Origin: DASXQK01 sp963724385
GTDB lineage: Bacteria; Pseudomonadota; Alphaproteobacteria; Dongiales; Dongiaceae
Length of the DNA stretch: 64,000 nucleotides
Assembly: GCA_963724385.1 (NCBI GenBank)
Contig: CAVRUJ010000001.1
Location: 2,728,001-2,792,000, forward strand
Direction: 5' to 3'
The notes beneath the pieces are model-generated. The model made no database searches and was not told the DNA's origin. It saw only the letters and a list, made by a program, of their open reading frames with translations. Below are positions 25,433 to 33,326 of this stretch, in pieces; the stretch's first letter is position 1, and every line of letters begins with the position of its first letter. The position numbers and the translations under genes are program-made.

Positions 25433-25779
25433 TGGTATCTCCCATACCTATTAAGTTACAGTTCTATTTCACTAGTGCAAGCCTCCGAAAGAGCGACAAG
25501 CTCAGCACCGCATGGGAATACCGTTGCAACTGAAAGTCAAGGAAGTTTTACCAATGCGCATAGCTAAACAGTAGCAAGTGCAGTAACCTGGAGTTATGGC
25601 GCAGGGCTGGGATTTAGCGCCGGATGCTAACGAACTGTCGAAGACTTGGGGGCCGGATGGGCGCGAAGGGGAAGCCCTGAATTGAGGCGGACATCCTAAG
25701 GCCGGTGGCCTGGGCAATTGCTCGGCGCACGATGACCTGCGCTGCATCGAGCCGCCGGCGCGCGGCGTGACCTGATTGG

Positions 25780-25943
25780 ATGACCTCCGACCCCGACACC
25801 TATAGGGCCGTCAAGCTGCTGATCGACCAGCATGGAGCCGATGGCGGCCTGCGGGCGGGCGGGCCGATGAATTACTTGAAATCGGTCATCTCGATGGGGT
25901 TGCCACGTGGGGCAATTATGTCCTTTACACACCATGCCCATTA
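25780..25943 (+). pseudogene. Relic of a small alphaproteobacterial gene, copy 2, cut by transposon end
   Basis: ATG at 25780 opens MTSDPDTYRAVKLLIDQHGA, the start of the same small family as at 24922. The frame runs into the left inverted repeat of the IS1595-type element at 25902 and stops in it, so the original C-terminus is lost. Confidence 0.5.
25902..25922 (+). repeat. Left inverted repeat of IS1595-family transposon
   Basis: These 21 bp are the exact reverse complement of 28458-28478. The repeat contains the palindromic CCACGTGG at its outer end. Confidence 0.85.
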
Positions 25944-25976
25944 GCGGTATAGTCGCCTCACTCAATGGAGGCTGAT

Positions 25977-26924
25977 ATGTCGATTTCTGGTAGCCCGATT
26001 TTCTACAATGAAGCCGCAGCCCGCGAATGGCTTGAGGCTTTGCTATGGCCCGATGGGACCGTATGCCCACATTGCGGCGTTGTCGGCGCGTCCTATGCGC
26101 TAAAGGGCAAGAGGCATCGCGACGGGCTGTACAAGTGCAAGGGCTGCGCCGAGCAATTCACGGTCACGGTCGGCACGGTCATGGAACGCAGCCACATCCC
26201 GCTCAGTAAATGGCTTCTCGCCATGCACCTCATGTGCGCCAGCAAGAAAGGCATTTCGGCTCACCAGCTTCACCGCCAGCTTGAAATCACCTATCGCGCG
26301 GCTTGGTTCATGGCACATCGCATCCGCGAGGGAATGCGCGACATGTTCCCGGATGCTGGGGGCCAGTTAGGCGGCAAGAACAAAGTTGTTGAGGCCGATG
26401 AAACTTATGTCGGCGGGAAGGCTCGCAACCGCAAGAACCATGTGCCGCCCAAGGAAGCCGTTGTTGCCCTCGTAGAGCGCGAAGGCCGCGTTCGCTCTTT
26501 CCATGTGCCTAGCGTCAATGGCAAGACCCTGCGTCCCATCCTCAAGGCGCAGATCAACCGTCATTCCTACCTGATGACGGATGAAGGGACCGTATATCCG
26601 CCTATTGGCGAGGATTTTGCGGGCCATGGTTCTGTCAACCATAGCATCGAGGAATATGCCCGTGGCGGCTTCTGGCACACAAACACGGTTGAGAACTATT
26701 TTAGCATCCTTAAACGCGGCCTAGTTGGCACTTTCCATCATGTCAGCCAGCAGCATTTGAAGCGTTACCTAGGCGAGTTCGATTTCAGGCACAACGAGCG
26801 CGCCGCTTTGGGTGTGGACGACGAGAAACGTATGCAGAAGGCCGCCAAGGGCATTCGTGGCAAGCGCCTGACCTATCGGCGGACTAGTGGGGGCAAAGAA
26901 GGCTCAGAAACCGGCCCGATCTAG
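25977..26924 (+). CDS. IS1595-family transposase
   Basis: The 315-residue DDE recombinase moves the surrounding transposon. An N-terminal zinc ribbon shows CPHCG and CKGC (residues about 25-50). The ISXO2-like catalytic domain shows the first Asp in VVEADETYVGGK, the second in YLMTDEGTVY, and the terminal Asn/Glu region in HTNTVENYFSILKRGLVGTFHHVS. All catalytic positions appear intact and the frame is uninterrupted, so it may be active. I chose the ATG at 25977 because GGAG lies 6 nt upstream; an ATG 12 bp earlier has no site. Confidence 0.95.
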   Translation: MSISGSPIFYNEAAAREWLEALLWPDGTVCPHCGVVGASYALKGKRHRDGLYKCKGCAEQFTVTVGTVMERSHIPLSKWLLAMHLMCASKKGISAHQLHRQLEITYRAAWFMAHRIREGMRDMFPDAGGQLGGKNKVVEADETYVGGKARNRKNHVPPKEAVVALVEREGRVRSFHVPSVNGKTLRPILKAQINRHSYLMTDEGTVYPPIGEDFAGHGSVNHSIEEYARGGFWHTNTVENYFSILKRGLVGTFHHVSQQHLKRYLGEFDFRHNERAALGVDDEKRMQKAAKGIRGKRLTYRRTSGGKEGSETGPI

Positions 26925-26964
26925 GCGCGACAAGCCTGCGCTAGCTCTAGCCGAGAACCCGCAG

Positions 26965-27129
26965 CTATTGCTGGCCTTCCTTGACGACGACTGAGGGCCG
27001 CCGTTTGGGCGTGGCCTTCGGCTTTGGTCGGTCAACGTGTGGCTGCCTAGCTACCGCCAGTACGGCGCGCTTGAACTGGTCCCACTCGGGGCCGGATTCT
27101 GTGGGTCTGCTGGCTTGTTTTCTGGTCAT
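26965..27129 (-). CDS. Small basic protein beside the transposase, 54 aa
   Basis: The frame encodes MTRKQASRPTESGPEWDQF followed by a basic, proline-rich tail (RPKPKATPKRRPS). It is convergent with the transposase and starts 40 bp after it. Similar short proteins with a PEW-x2-F motif occur next to IS1595-type transposases, from recall. No ribosome site is clear. Function is unknown. Confidence 0.4.
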   Translation of the reverse strand: MTRKQASRPTESGPEWDQFKRAVLAVARQPHVDRPKPKATPKRRPSVVVKEGQQ

Positions 27130-27194
27130 GCTACCATCCTATCACAGAATGGGCGGCATGAGACTCCGCCCCTCGTTCCGGCTATTCTTGGGCC

Positions 27195-27350
27195 ATGTGG
27201 TGGGTAATTCTAGGCCTAGTGATGACGGTTTTTGCGACCCAGGCTTACCACATGCCCGCCGGCATCACGCTTGGGATATTTTTCTTTGCGTCATGGGCCG
27301 GATACAAGTGGTGCCAAGAAAATAAGGGGAAGGAGCCGCCGGACGAATAG
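27195..27350 (+). CDS. 51-residue membrane microprotein
   Basis: The frame reads MWWVILGLVMTVFATQAYHM, then a second hydrophobic stretch (AGITLGIFFFASWAGYKW) and the charged tail CQENKGKEPPDE. Two short membrane helices are likely. There is no strong ribosome site. It is the first rightward passenger ORF of the IS1595-type transposon. The composition bias is that of a real membrane protein, not of random GC-rich sequence. Confidence 0.45.
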   Translation: MWWVILGLVMTVFATQAYHMPAGITLGIFFFASWAGYKWCQENKGKEPPDE

Positions 27351-27446
27351 CGGCGTTAGAAGGACATAATGAGAGAGGGGCTAGAGTCGCCCCAAGCCCC
27401 TCTCCGCGCTATCCTAGGAGCTGCCAGGCAACCTAGGAGCGTTTCG

Positions 27447-27707
27447 ATGACAAAACCGCCTCGCATCCAAGTTCCACTAGCCGCGCCAGGTCACTACATT
27501 TTGCCAACTGGCTTAGCGTCTCCCACGCTGGAGGCCGATGAAGATACAGGACAATTGCTAATCCAGTTTCGCCTGCCGGGGAAACGCACCATGGCGATCC
27601 CTGCGACACAAGTTCTCCTAGGAGATTTGACAACTCTAACCATTGGCCATCATCCCGGTTGTCCGAAACCTGACTGTCCTGTGAAGGCGAAGCCACGCCC
27701 GAATTAG
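27447..27707 (+). CDS. Transposon passenger protein of unknown function, 86 aa
   Basis: I do not recognise this small soluble protein. It contains a strand-rich centre (GQLLIQFRLPGKRTMAIPATQVLLGDL) and a C-terminal CPKPDCPVK pair of cysteines that might bind zinc. AGGAG lies 8 nt before the ATG at 27447, which sets the start. It is followed 11 bp later by the 170-residue passenger, suggesting a two-gene unit. Confidence 0.55.
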   Translation: MTKPPRIQVPLAAPGHYILPTGLASPTLEADEDTGQLLIQFRLPGKRTMAIPATQVLLGDLTTLTIGHHPGCPKPDCPVKAKPRPN

Positions 27708-27718
27708 AGGCAAGTGTC

Positions 27719-28231
27719 ATGGTTGGGATACGCAAAATCGAAACGACAACTTATCTGACGCCAGAAATGGCGCACGCAGTCGCGAGTGTGGCCACTTGTT
27801 GGGCGAACCTGGAATTGGAAATGGAGCACGTTATTCGGTTGCTTAGCAAAACGCCATACAGAGTGACCCGTGTTCTTGTAATCGGAATGAATGCTCGAAC
27901 CCGGCTCGGGTGTATCGAGGGTCTCTATCAGCTTAGGAAGTCCGGCAATAGGACGATGCTTGACGAATTTAAAACGATCAAAGAGGAAATTGAAAAGGGG
28001 GCAGAAGGCACGCGAAACAAGGTCGTTCACGGGGTTTGGCACAGAAATAAGAAAGGTCAGTATTCTCTCGTCCGCACATCCGGCACGTGGCAACCTCCGG
28101 GGAAACCGTGGAAAGTGAAGCGGGCTGTTCATCCGGAATTGGAACCTATGGATGCCCCAAAAGTCAGGGCAATTCAGTGGCAGTTGAATGATCTTCTGAC
28201 GAGGCTACGGGTTTGGCACGCGAAGCTATAA
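27719..28231 (+). CDS. Transposon passenger protein of unknown function, 170 aa
   Basis: The protein is helical and charged, without membrane segments. TCWANLELEMEHVIRLLSKTP and IKEEIEKGAEGTRNKVVHGVWH resemble HEPN-like or Cthe_2314-type folds; RNKVVH fits the R-x4-H pattern (RN-K-V-V-H) of HEPN domains. That would suggest RNA binding or cleavage, but the match is only a short motif. AT content is high. It is the last rightward ORF of the transposon. Confidence 0.6.
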   Translation: MVGIRKIETTTYLTPEMAHAVASVATCWANLELEMEHVIRLLSKTPYRVTRVLVIGMNARTRLGCIEGLYQLRKSGNRTMLDEFKTIKEEIEKGAEGTRNKVVHGVWHRNKKGQYSLVRTSGTWQPPGKPWKVKRAVHPELEPMDAPKVRAIQWQLNDLLTRLRVWHAKL

Positions 28232-28385
28232 CCATCGCGCGATATACCGCTGCGACAATCTCCCTGCCTGGATCAACCCCGTCATCCCAGCTTGAGAGTT
28301 CAATGGAACCCGCCTTCGCCATCTCAGGCGTGACGCAGATGGATTTGTCCTCTCTTACAGTAGCCATGCACCAAAATAGGCACAT
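28164..28385 (-). CDS. Small passenger ORF at right end of transposon, 73 aa
   Basis: ATG at 28385 follows a GGGAGGG site by 2 nt, and the frame gives a soluble acidic protein (SICVTPEMAKAGSIELSSWD). It overlaps the end of the 170-residue ORF on the other strand by 68 bp, which weakens the case. Function unknown. Confidence 0.4.
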   Translation of the reverse strand: MCLFWCMATVREDKSICVTPEMAKAGSIELSSWDDGVDPGREIVAAVYRAMVIASRAKPVASSEDHSTATELP

Positions 28386-28457
28386 TACCCTCCCAAGTTA
28401 ACCCGAGATGAGGTGCGGGATAGGCTCAATACAATCTACAGAAATGGTGTTGTTAAA

Positions 28458-28478
28458 GACATAATTGCCCCACGTGGC
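28458..28478 (-). repeat. Right inverted repeat of IS1595-family transposon
   Basis: These 21 bp are the exact reverse complement of the left repeat at 25902-25922. Confidence 0.85.
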
Positions 28479-28480
28479 GC

Positions 28481-28798
28481 CAGATACTAGAGGCAATCAG
28501 GGACTTAGAGGGGGTAGGAATTCAGGAAAGGCGTTGAACTCAGCAATGGGTGAATCAGCTCCTCGCTTGCCGCGCAATGGGTTGCTATTTTCGCCATCTG
28601 CCAATGAAACAACGACGTAGGCAACCCACCGGGCAGATACCGGCGACCGATGTATGAACTGGAGGAGCATGCCGAGGAGTTGATCCGGCTCTCCACGCTT
28701 GGCTTAGTGGGAAGGGGCGCCTGCCAGAGCATGGCCCTATTTCGGAGTCCTTCCCCCCGTTGATTACCGACAGCAAAGGTCAATCCCCCAGTTCAGCG
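28481..28798. other. No gene seen
   Basis: This 318 bp stretch between the transposon and the next leftward gene holds only weak open frames. A plus-strand fragment near 28648 (MYELEEHAEELIRLSTLGL) looks gene-like for about 20 codons but has no context. Confidence 0.4.
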
Positions 28799-29296
28799 TT
28801 ACGGTTCGCGGGGGCTGACCCGGACGTACAAATGGTAAATCCAGGCCAGATCGTCTGGTAAGGCATAGCACTCTCCAGCAAAAGACCCATCAACACCAGT
28901 GTATTCGCGTGTTGATGCGTTTTCTGGGGTACCCGTGTATTTGTTCGTTATAAAGGCTTTGGCATCATAAGCTACATAGTATTGGTCGCTTAAGCCTCCA
29001 GTGAGTTGCAATGCCACAGCACATATGTAGGCAGATTGTGACGGGTCACTAACATTTGGCATTAGTGTTCCATCTGCACCATCACCAGGTTTAATCAAAT
29101 TTTGAATGTGGTAGTTGTAAAAGCAACTGTATTTAATTCCGAGCTGATTTGGAGTGAAGTTTTGGATATCAAACGAAAGCAGTGACATACTTGCGTACGG
29201 GTTGTCCCAAGTAATCTCCCCGTTGGCCGACTCCTGCCTTGCGAGTTGCGGAGCGGTACCCCACATTTGCGAGACAATGTAAACTGGAGTAGCCAC
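28799..29296 (-). CDS. Unknown 165-aa island protein
   Basis: I do not recognise the family. The protein is rich in Tyr, Ser and Asn, begins MATPVYIVSQMWGTAPQLA, and lacks an N-terminal signal. It contains four cysteines spread over the chain. The strand-rich composition suggests a beta-sandwich. The start is GTG at 29296, set by the strong GGAGGGGGAAA site just before it. The gene is clearly AT-rich relative to the chromosome. It stands alone. Confidence 0.65.
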   Translation of the reverse strand: MATPVYIVSQMWGTAPQLARQESANGEITWDNPYASMSLLSFDIQNFTPNQLGIKYSCFYNYHIQNLIKPGDGADGTLMPNVSDPSQSAYICAVALQLTGGLSDQYYVAYDAKAFITNKYTGTPENASTREYTGVDGSFAGECYALPDDLAWIYHLYVRVSPREP

Positions 29297-29872
29297 TTTC
29301 CCCCTCCGTTGCAGAGATCAGGCATCATAAACGTTCGCGCCAGGCGAGGCAAATCACATCTATTGTCGAAATCGTCTCGGCGTACTTCATTTTTTGTCGC
29401 GCCGGGATTGGATTGGGTGAGCCCCCAGAAAATTCTTGGGGGAAGACACCGGTGGCTTCGATTATTGCATCGGTGTGTCCCGATGGGTTAGCCGTTGGGG
29501 AGAGGAGTTGTCAGAGCGTCCCTGCCCTGCCAGATTGTGCGATGATGGAGCCAGCTAGCGGCTAAGGCAGTCCAACCGGGAGACATCCGATTTCCACGGT
29601 CTTAGGCGTTGTTGCCCTTCTGGCGCAGTTAGTCTGTTTCGACTGCAGCTCGGATCATCGGCATGATCCGCCGCAGGGTGCGGCCGTCGAGCGGTGCGAT
29701 CCGGGGGCAGTGGATTGCCCGCAGCGGCAGGTGGAGAGCCCGCCACAGCCAAGCCCGGAGCGGCGTTAGGCAAGCCCACGCAGCCAGGATGATCAAGACA
29801 ATACTGGAAGTGGGCGACAGCCAGCAGCCAGCCTCATTTGCCGGTAGGCGCCGGGGCCGACCAATCCTAGCT
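29297..29872. other. Gene-poor island stretch
   Basis: No intact gene is seen in these 576 bp. A hairpin CCCCCAGAA...TTCTTGGGGG lies at about 29432-29452. On the minus strand, a frame ending at 29638 (RTLRRIMPMIRAAVETD) shows gene-like composition over about 60 codons but has no start; it may be a truncated gene. Confidence 0.4.
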
Positions 29873-30286
29873 CTATGGCCGCCTCCGTGCCGTGCTCGCG
29901 GCGGCCAACGTTTCAGTCATCTCCCCTGCCTGCTCGACTGCTCGGATCGCTTCCTCGCCACGCTCGCGCTTGGCAGCGGTGCGCATCAGCCGCCGGCATT
30001 TGCGCGACAGCACCAGGAGTTCCCGGTTCACCGTCTGCAGAATATCGGCGGCGCTGAGTTGTGGCTCAATCGGCCTGGGCTTGCACCAGCTGCCATTCCC
30101 GCGGCGACCGCTGCGCACGGCCTTGACGGTCCACGGAGACACACCATACAGCTCGGCCAGGATTGCCTGCGGCTCGCGCGAAGCCCGGATCGCGGCAACG
30201 TCGAGGTCCGAGAGCTTCGATCCTGGGCTGTGCGGGCGCCAGCCGGGTGGCTTCGGGGTGATCCGCTGCCGGTCATGCGTCGGCAT
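29873..30286 (-). CDS. Possible HTH-domain protein of the island
   Basis: The best-supported part reads HSPGSKLSDLDVAAIRASRE followed by PQAILAELYGVSPWTVKAVRSGRR, the pattern of small phage HTH domains (helix, turn, helix, basic wing). The C-terminal half is a charged helix. The start is uncertain: ATG at 30286 gives 137 residues, but no ribosome site is evident. Function would be DNA binding. Confidence 0.45.
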   Translation of the reverse strand: MPTHDRQRITPKPPGWRPHSPGSKLSDLDVAAIRASREPQAILAELYGVSPWTVKAVRSGRRGNGSWCKPRPIEPQLSAADILQTVNRELLVLSRKCRRLMRTAAKRERGEEAIRAVEQAGEMTETLAAASTARRRP

Positions 30287-30997
30287 ACCGGGGCGCCAGC
30301 GGTTTTCGGGACGGGCGACGAAGCCGCCACCGACTTTCGTAGGCGCAAAATTTTCCCCTGGGGGAGGAAGACAGGGGTGGCTCCCGGATAACGCCGGCAG
30401 CGTCCCGACGGGAGTCGCGGCGCATCGTCGGGTTGCAGTGTCGGGACAGCCCGAGCGCGGGCTGCCGCAAGGGCCGGGCCGTTCTGCCATGTCATACTGC
30501 CCACCTTCGCTGAGCCGCGCGGCATCGCAAGCTGTTGCGGTATCATATTACCGCATTCTAGGGATTGAGGGAATAGCCGCGCCAAAATGCAAGGTTGCAT
30601 CGATGGCGCAAGCACGTTGCGCGCTGGCTGGCGGCAGATGGCGATAAACTATGGGAGGGCTTGGCGAGGCCGCCACTTGGCCGGCAAGGGTATGGCTGAT
30701 GGCCCTATGCCCGCCCCAGGCGCCGAGCAAACGGTCCAAAGTGATCCACTGTAGTTTGACCCGAGACCGTGGGTGTATTTGTGGGTGAAGTAACAAGGTC
30801 AGCCCTGAGCCACTGACTTCACTGCCATAATCTGGCAAGTTCGACAGAGAGCCCCGGAGCCATCCTTTTCCTACGCCATGTACCGTTTTGGGCCCTAGCG
30901 GAAGGATTTTCTCCCCGCTACGCCGCGCTTCTCAGCGATGCGCACCCGGCGGGTTTTCTATTGGCGCACATGCGGCACCTTTCGGCACGACCTAAAG
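30287..30997. other. Right end of the island: integrase relic and attR
   Basis: I find no intact gene in these 711 bp. At 30768-30795 the plus strand (GTGGGTGTATTTGTGGGTG) is similar to the 5' end of the integrase gene at 14569, and probably marks a lost second integrase. attR follows at 30840. The bases after 30864 are the chromosome originally next to tRNA-Asn. Confidence 0.45.
30840..30863. repeat. attR of the tRNA-Asn island
   Basis: GTTCGA-N4-GAGCCCCGGAGCCA repeats the 3' end of tRNA-Asn (14432-14455). The rest of the tRNA is absent here, as expected for the distal end of an integrated island. Confidence 0.8.
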
Positions 30998-31376
30998 CTA
31001 TTTGGCCGGCGTGCAGCTCCACGTAACGATCATTCCCGGCAGTGCTCCGCTGAAATTCAGATAGATGAAATCACCGGTGCTTGACGGAACCATGTAAGTA
31101 AAACTGTTGGATGTCTCCTCTGTAAGCGCGCGAAACGGGCCATCGGGCGAGGCATATTCCAACAGATTAACGGTTCTCTTTCATCTGGCCCGGGGCTTGA
31201 TGGATTTTAACCGTGAGCGTATCGCCCTTGCTGAACCCGGCACCGACCCGGTTTCCGCCTTCGCCCTTGGTCTGATCGTCCACCATCCCGTGGAAGGCGT
31301 TGCAGCCTGCCGACGCAAGCGCCGGCCATGGGGTTATCAATGCCATGCCCAGCAAGCCAGAAGCGATGAGCTTCAT
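30998..31376 (-). pseudogene. Secreted protein gene with a single frameshift
   Basis: The first frame has a signal peptide (MKLIASGLLGMALITPWPALASA) and a mature part ending at HQAPGQMKENR followed by a stop near 31167. Shifting by one base restores a sensible C-terminus: TVNLLEYASPDGPFRALTEE and GMIVTWSCTPAK, stop at 30998. A cysteine lies at each end of the mature part, probably forming a disulfide. One base lost in the A-rich AAAGAGA would explain the break. It could be a sequencing error or a recent mutation. Family unknown. Confidence 0.6.
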
Positions 31377-31588
31377 ATCGCGAATTATCCGTCCAATGGT
31401 CAAAACTGATTCTGCTGTCTCTCGAAAAGATCAATCGGAGACGACGTAGGCGGACTCTCCACCCGCGCCGTGACTCACCAATAGCATTCCGGCCTCGCCG
31501 GCTAGCTCCTAGCCAGAGCCGTTCCGCGACTCTCATCGGCTCTCTGTGTGCGGTTATGAAAGGGCTATGACTGGTATTCTATCCCGCC

Positions 31589-32239
31589 ATGCAGATTTAT
31601 ATCCCCGACCCGGCCTACACCACCTCAGAGCAGGCCCGCGCCAACTTCCGGCTGGCGTTCAAGATCGCGCTCAGCTTTGTCGCCCTGATCTGGCTCATCC
31701 AGATTTTGAACTGGGGGCTGGATCTGGGGCTGGAACGCTTCGGCGTCCGTCCACGGCAGTTGGCGGGGCTGCCCGGCATTCTGCTCGCACCCCTGCTGCA
31801 TGGCAGCTTCGCTCACCTGTTCGCCAATTCCCTGCCTCTGCTGGTGCTGGGCACCGGGATGCTGCACCTCTATCCGAACTCCGCCCTCAAGGTGATCCCC
31901 GCGGTCTACCTTGGGCCCGGAATTGCGGTGTGGCTGTTTGCCAGACCAGCCGACCATATCGGAGCCAGCGGACTGATCTATGGCCTGGTCAGCTACATGT
32001 TCATGGCCGGTTTGATCCGCCGGGATAAACGTGCTTTCACCGCATCGCTCTTGGTCTGCTTTCTGTACGGGACCCTGGCCTGGGGCGTATTGCCGATCAA
32101 GCCCGAGCTTTCCTGGGAAACCCATCTCGCGGCCGCGATGATCGGGCTGGTGCTGGCGATCGCGCTGCGGCGCCTGGATATACCACCGCGCAAACGCTAC
32201 GCCTGGGAAGACGAAGAGGACGAACACACGGGCGAATAA
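31589..32239 (+). CDS. Rhomboid-family intramembrane serine protease
   Basis: The 216-residue protein has about six membrane helices. HGSFAHLFANSLPLLVLG matches the conserved HxxxHxxxN of helix 2, and GASGLIYGL holds the nucleophilic Ser of helix 4. The catalytic His in the last helix is present in ETHLAAAMIGLVLA. All three elements suggest an active protease that cleaves membrane-anchored proteins. The C-terminus is an acidic cytoplasmic tail. It is monocistronic. It is the first complete chromosomal gene beyond the island. Confidence 0.9.
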   Translation: MQIYIPDPAYTTSEQARANFRLAFKIALSFVALIWLIQILNWGLDLGLERFGVRPRQLAGLPGILLAPLLHGSFAHLFANSLPLLVLGTGMLHLYPNSALKVIPAVYLGPGIAVWLFARPADHIGASGLIYGLVSYMFMAGLIRRDKRAFTASLLVCFLYGTLAWGVLPIKPELSWETHLAAAMIGLVLAIALRRLDIPPRKRYAWEDEEDEHTGE

Positions 32240-32344
32240 TGCAGCTACAGCGTCTTCAGCAGAATGGCGGCCCCATGTGACGAGCGCCGGGGCGCGATCT
32301 TCCGAGCTCAGCGGACAACAGCCCCCGGCTTCGACCCCCGGACG

Positions 32345-32782
32345 CTAGTTTTCCCCCGCGACCGCGAGCCATTCGTCCAGGCTGACCTTGCCGTCCTTCT
32401 TCACATCGGCCGTCTCGAGGAGCAGCCGGTAATACTCCGTGACTTCTTCTGCAGTGATATAGCCGTCGCCGTTGGCGTCGATCTCGGCAAACTGTTTGTG
32501 GCACCGCGCGATTTCGTCGGCGGAGCCGTAGGACGTGTTCGCGCAGTACTCTTGCGGCGAAATGTTGCCGTCACCGAACAGATCCATTCGCCTCAGGAGC
32601 TTCAGCTGGTAGGGGACGACCTCGTCGACCGTCAAGTAGCCGTCGTGGTCGCGATCGTTCTCCATGAACCAGCGCTTGGCGCGGTCCGATGCCGATTGTT
32701 GGGCCGCTGCCGATGTTATGTCGGCAAACAAACCGACCAGGCAGAACGCCGCAGCCAGCAGGCATTTCACGGTGGCATGCAT
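32345..32782 (-). CDS. Secreted EF-hand calcium-binding protein
   Basis: The protein of 145 residues has a signal peptide (MHATVKCLLAAAFCLVGLFA...AAAQ) and four EF-hand-like loops: DRDHDGYLTVDE, DLFGDGNISPQE, DANGDGYITAEE and DVKKDGKVSLDE. Loops one and three match the calcium-binding consensus best. It probably binds Ca2+ in the periplasm. The start at 32782 is chosen because the signal peptide begins there; the frame is open 60 bp further upstream. Confidence 0.85.
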   Translation of the reverse strand: MHATVKCLLAAAFCLVGLFADITSAAAQQSASDRAKRWFMENDRDHDGYLTVDEVVPYQLKLLRRMDLFGDGNISPQEYCANTSYGSADEIARCHKQFAEIDANGDGYITAEEVTEYYRLLLETADVKKDGKVSLDEWLAVAGEN

Positions 32783-32988
32783 CTCGATGACCAGTCTCCG
32801 GAATTTGGATCGGCCGATAAGCCGGGATTCCCCGGATGACAATCAGACCGACGTCGATACTCGGGCTTGTGCGGCCTTCCTACAAGGCAAACGCGGAGCC
32901 CCGAAGTCAGTGAACGCGCGGCGTCGAGCTGAAGGTCTCGGCCTCTCCCCAATCAAAATGCGGTGTTGCCCGTGCCGACCGATCCGGC

Positions 32989-33291
32989 TCACGGGCGCTG
33001 ACGGCGGAAAAGCTTGTTGTCACGACTGCGTCGCTTCATTCGCTTTGCAACAGCGCGGGGAAGAGAAGCCTGACGCACTGGGCCTGGAATGCCGTGTGCG
33101 GGCCCGGCACCGGAGGAAAGACGCGAATCGCGCGCTCGAATGGCCGCAGGCTCTGGGGCCGGGCCGTTGGCGATCAGGACCAGCCTGACCTCTATGCCGA
33201 CAACCTCCCTCCAAGCCCTTTGCACCAGGGGGAAGAAATCCAGGTAGTCGGGGTTGAGATCGGAAGCCACCAGGCAGCAGCCAAGTTTCAT
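32989..33291 (-). pseudogene. Remnant of an uncharacterised glycosyltransferase-like gene
   Basis: The first frame reads MKLGCCLVASDLNPDYLDFF and VQRAWREVVGIEVRLVLIANG, the start of an uncharacterised bacterial family thought to have a glycosyltransferase-like fold. The frame is then lost. Another frame continues with FPPVPGPHTAFQAQCVRLLF and PALLQSE, a stop, then SDAVVTTSF, which corresponds to the next family block. The rest is deleted. At least one frameshift and one stop make it a pseudogene. Family recognition is from memory. Confidence 0.55.
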
Positions 33292-33326
33292 CGACCTGCC
33301 TCAGCCGAGCATCCAGCCCGGCATGC

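Larger units (their letters stand above)
25433..25964. other. Degenerate island segment
   Basis: This 530 bp stretch holds a cysteine-rich open tail on the minus strand (25502 to about 25610) with no acceptable start, the second small-gene relic at 25780 and the left end of the IS1595-type transposon. I see no intact gene. Confidence 0.5.
25900..28480. mobile_element. IS1595-family transposon with passenger ORFs
   Basis: The 2.6 kb unit is bounded by inverted repeats that share 21 bp without mismatch (GCCACGTGGGGCAATTATG... at 25902-25922 and its complement at 28458-28478). It holds the transposase and, downstream, up to five small ORFs unrelated to transposition. IS1595-family elements with passenger genes are known. 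No clear 8 bp target duplication was found at the edges. It truncates a small gene relic on its left. Confidence 0.85.
14432..30863. mobile_element. Genomic island integrated at tRNA-Asn
   Basis: The 16.4 kb segment is bounded by a direct repeat of the tRNA 3' end and starts with a P4-type integrase. It carries an AlpA-like small protein, a prim-pol and helicase module, many unknown small genes, an SRAP protein, a SIR2 remnant and an IS1595-type transposon. Several stretches (22.0-22.7, 25.2-25.6, 27.7-29.4 kb) are clearly more AT-rich than the flanking chromosome. No capsid, tail or conjugation genes are present, so it resembles a P4-like satellite or a plain integrative island. The integrase is broken, so it is probably fixed in place. 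Confidence 0.8.

Noticed and set aside
25502..25747. Minus-strand 81-codon frame with cysteine-rich end
   Set aside because: No ribosome site and its first half has no protein-like composition; only the tail is noted as an observation.
30548..30838. Minus-strand 96-codon frame near attR
   Set aside because: It lacks a ribosome site and recognisable motif and overlaps the integrase relic.
14432..30863. Interpretation of the island as a complete prophage
   Set aside because: No terminase, portal, capsid, tail or lysis gene is present.
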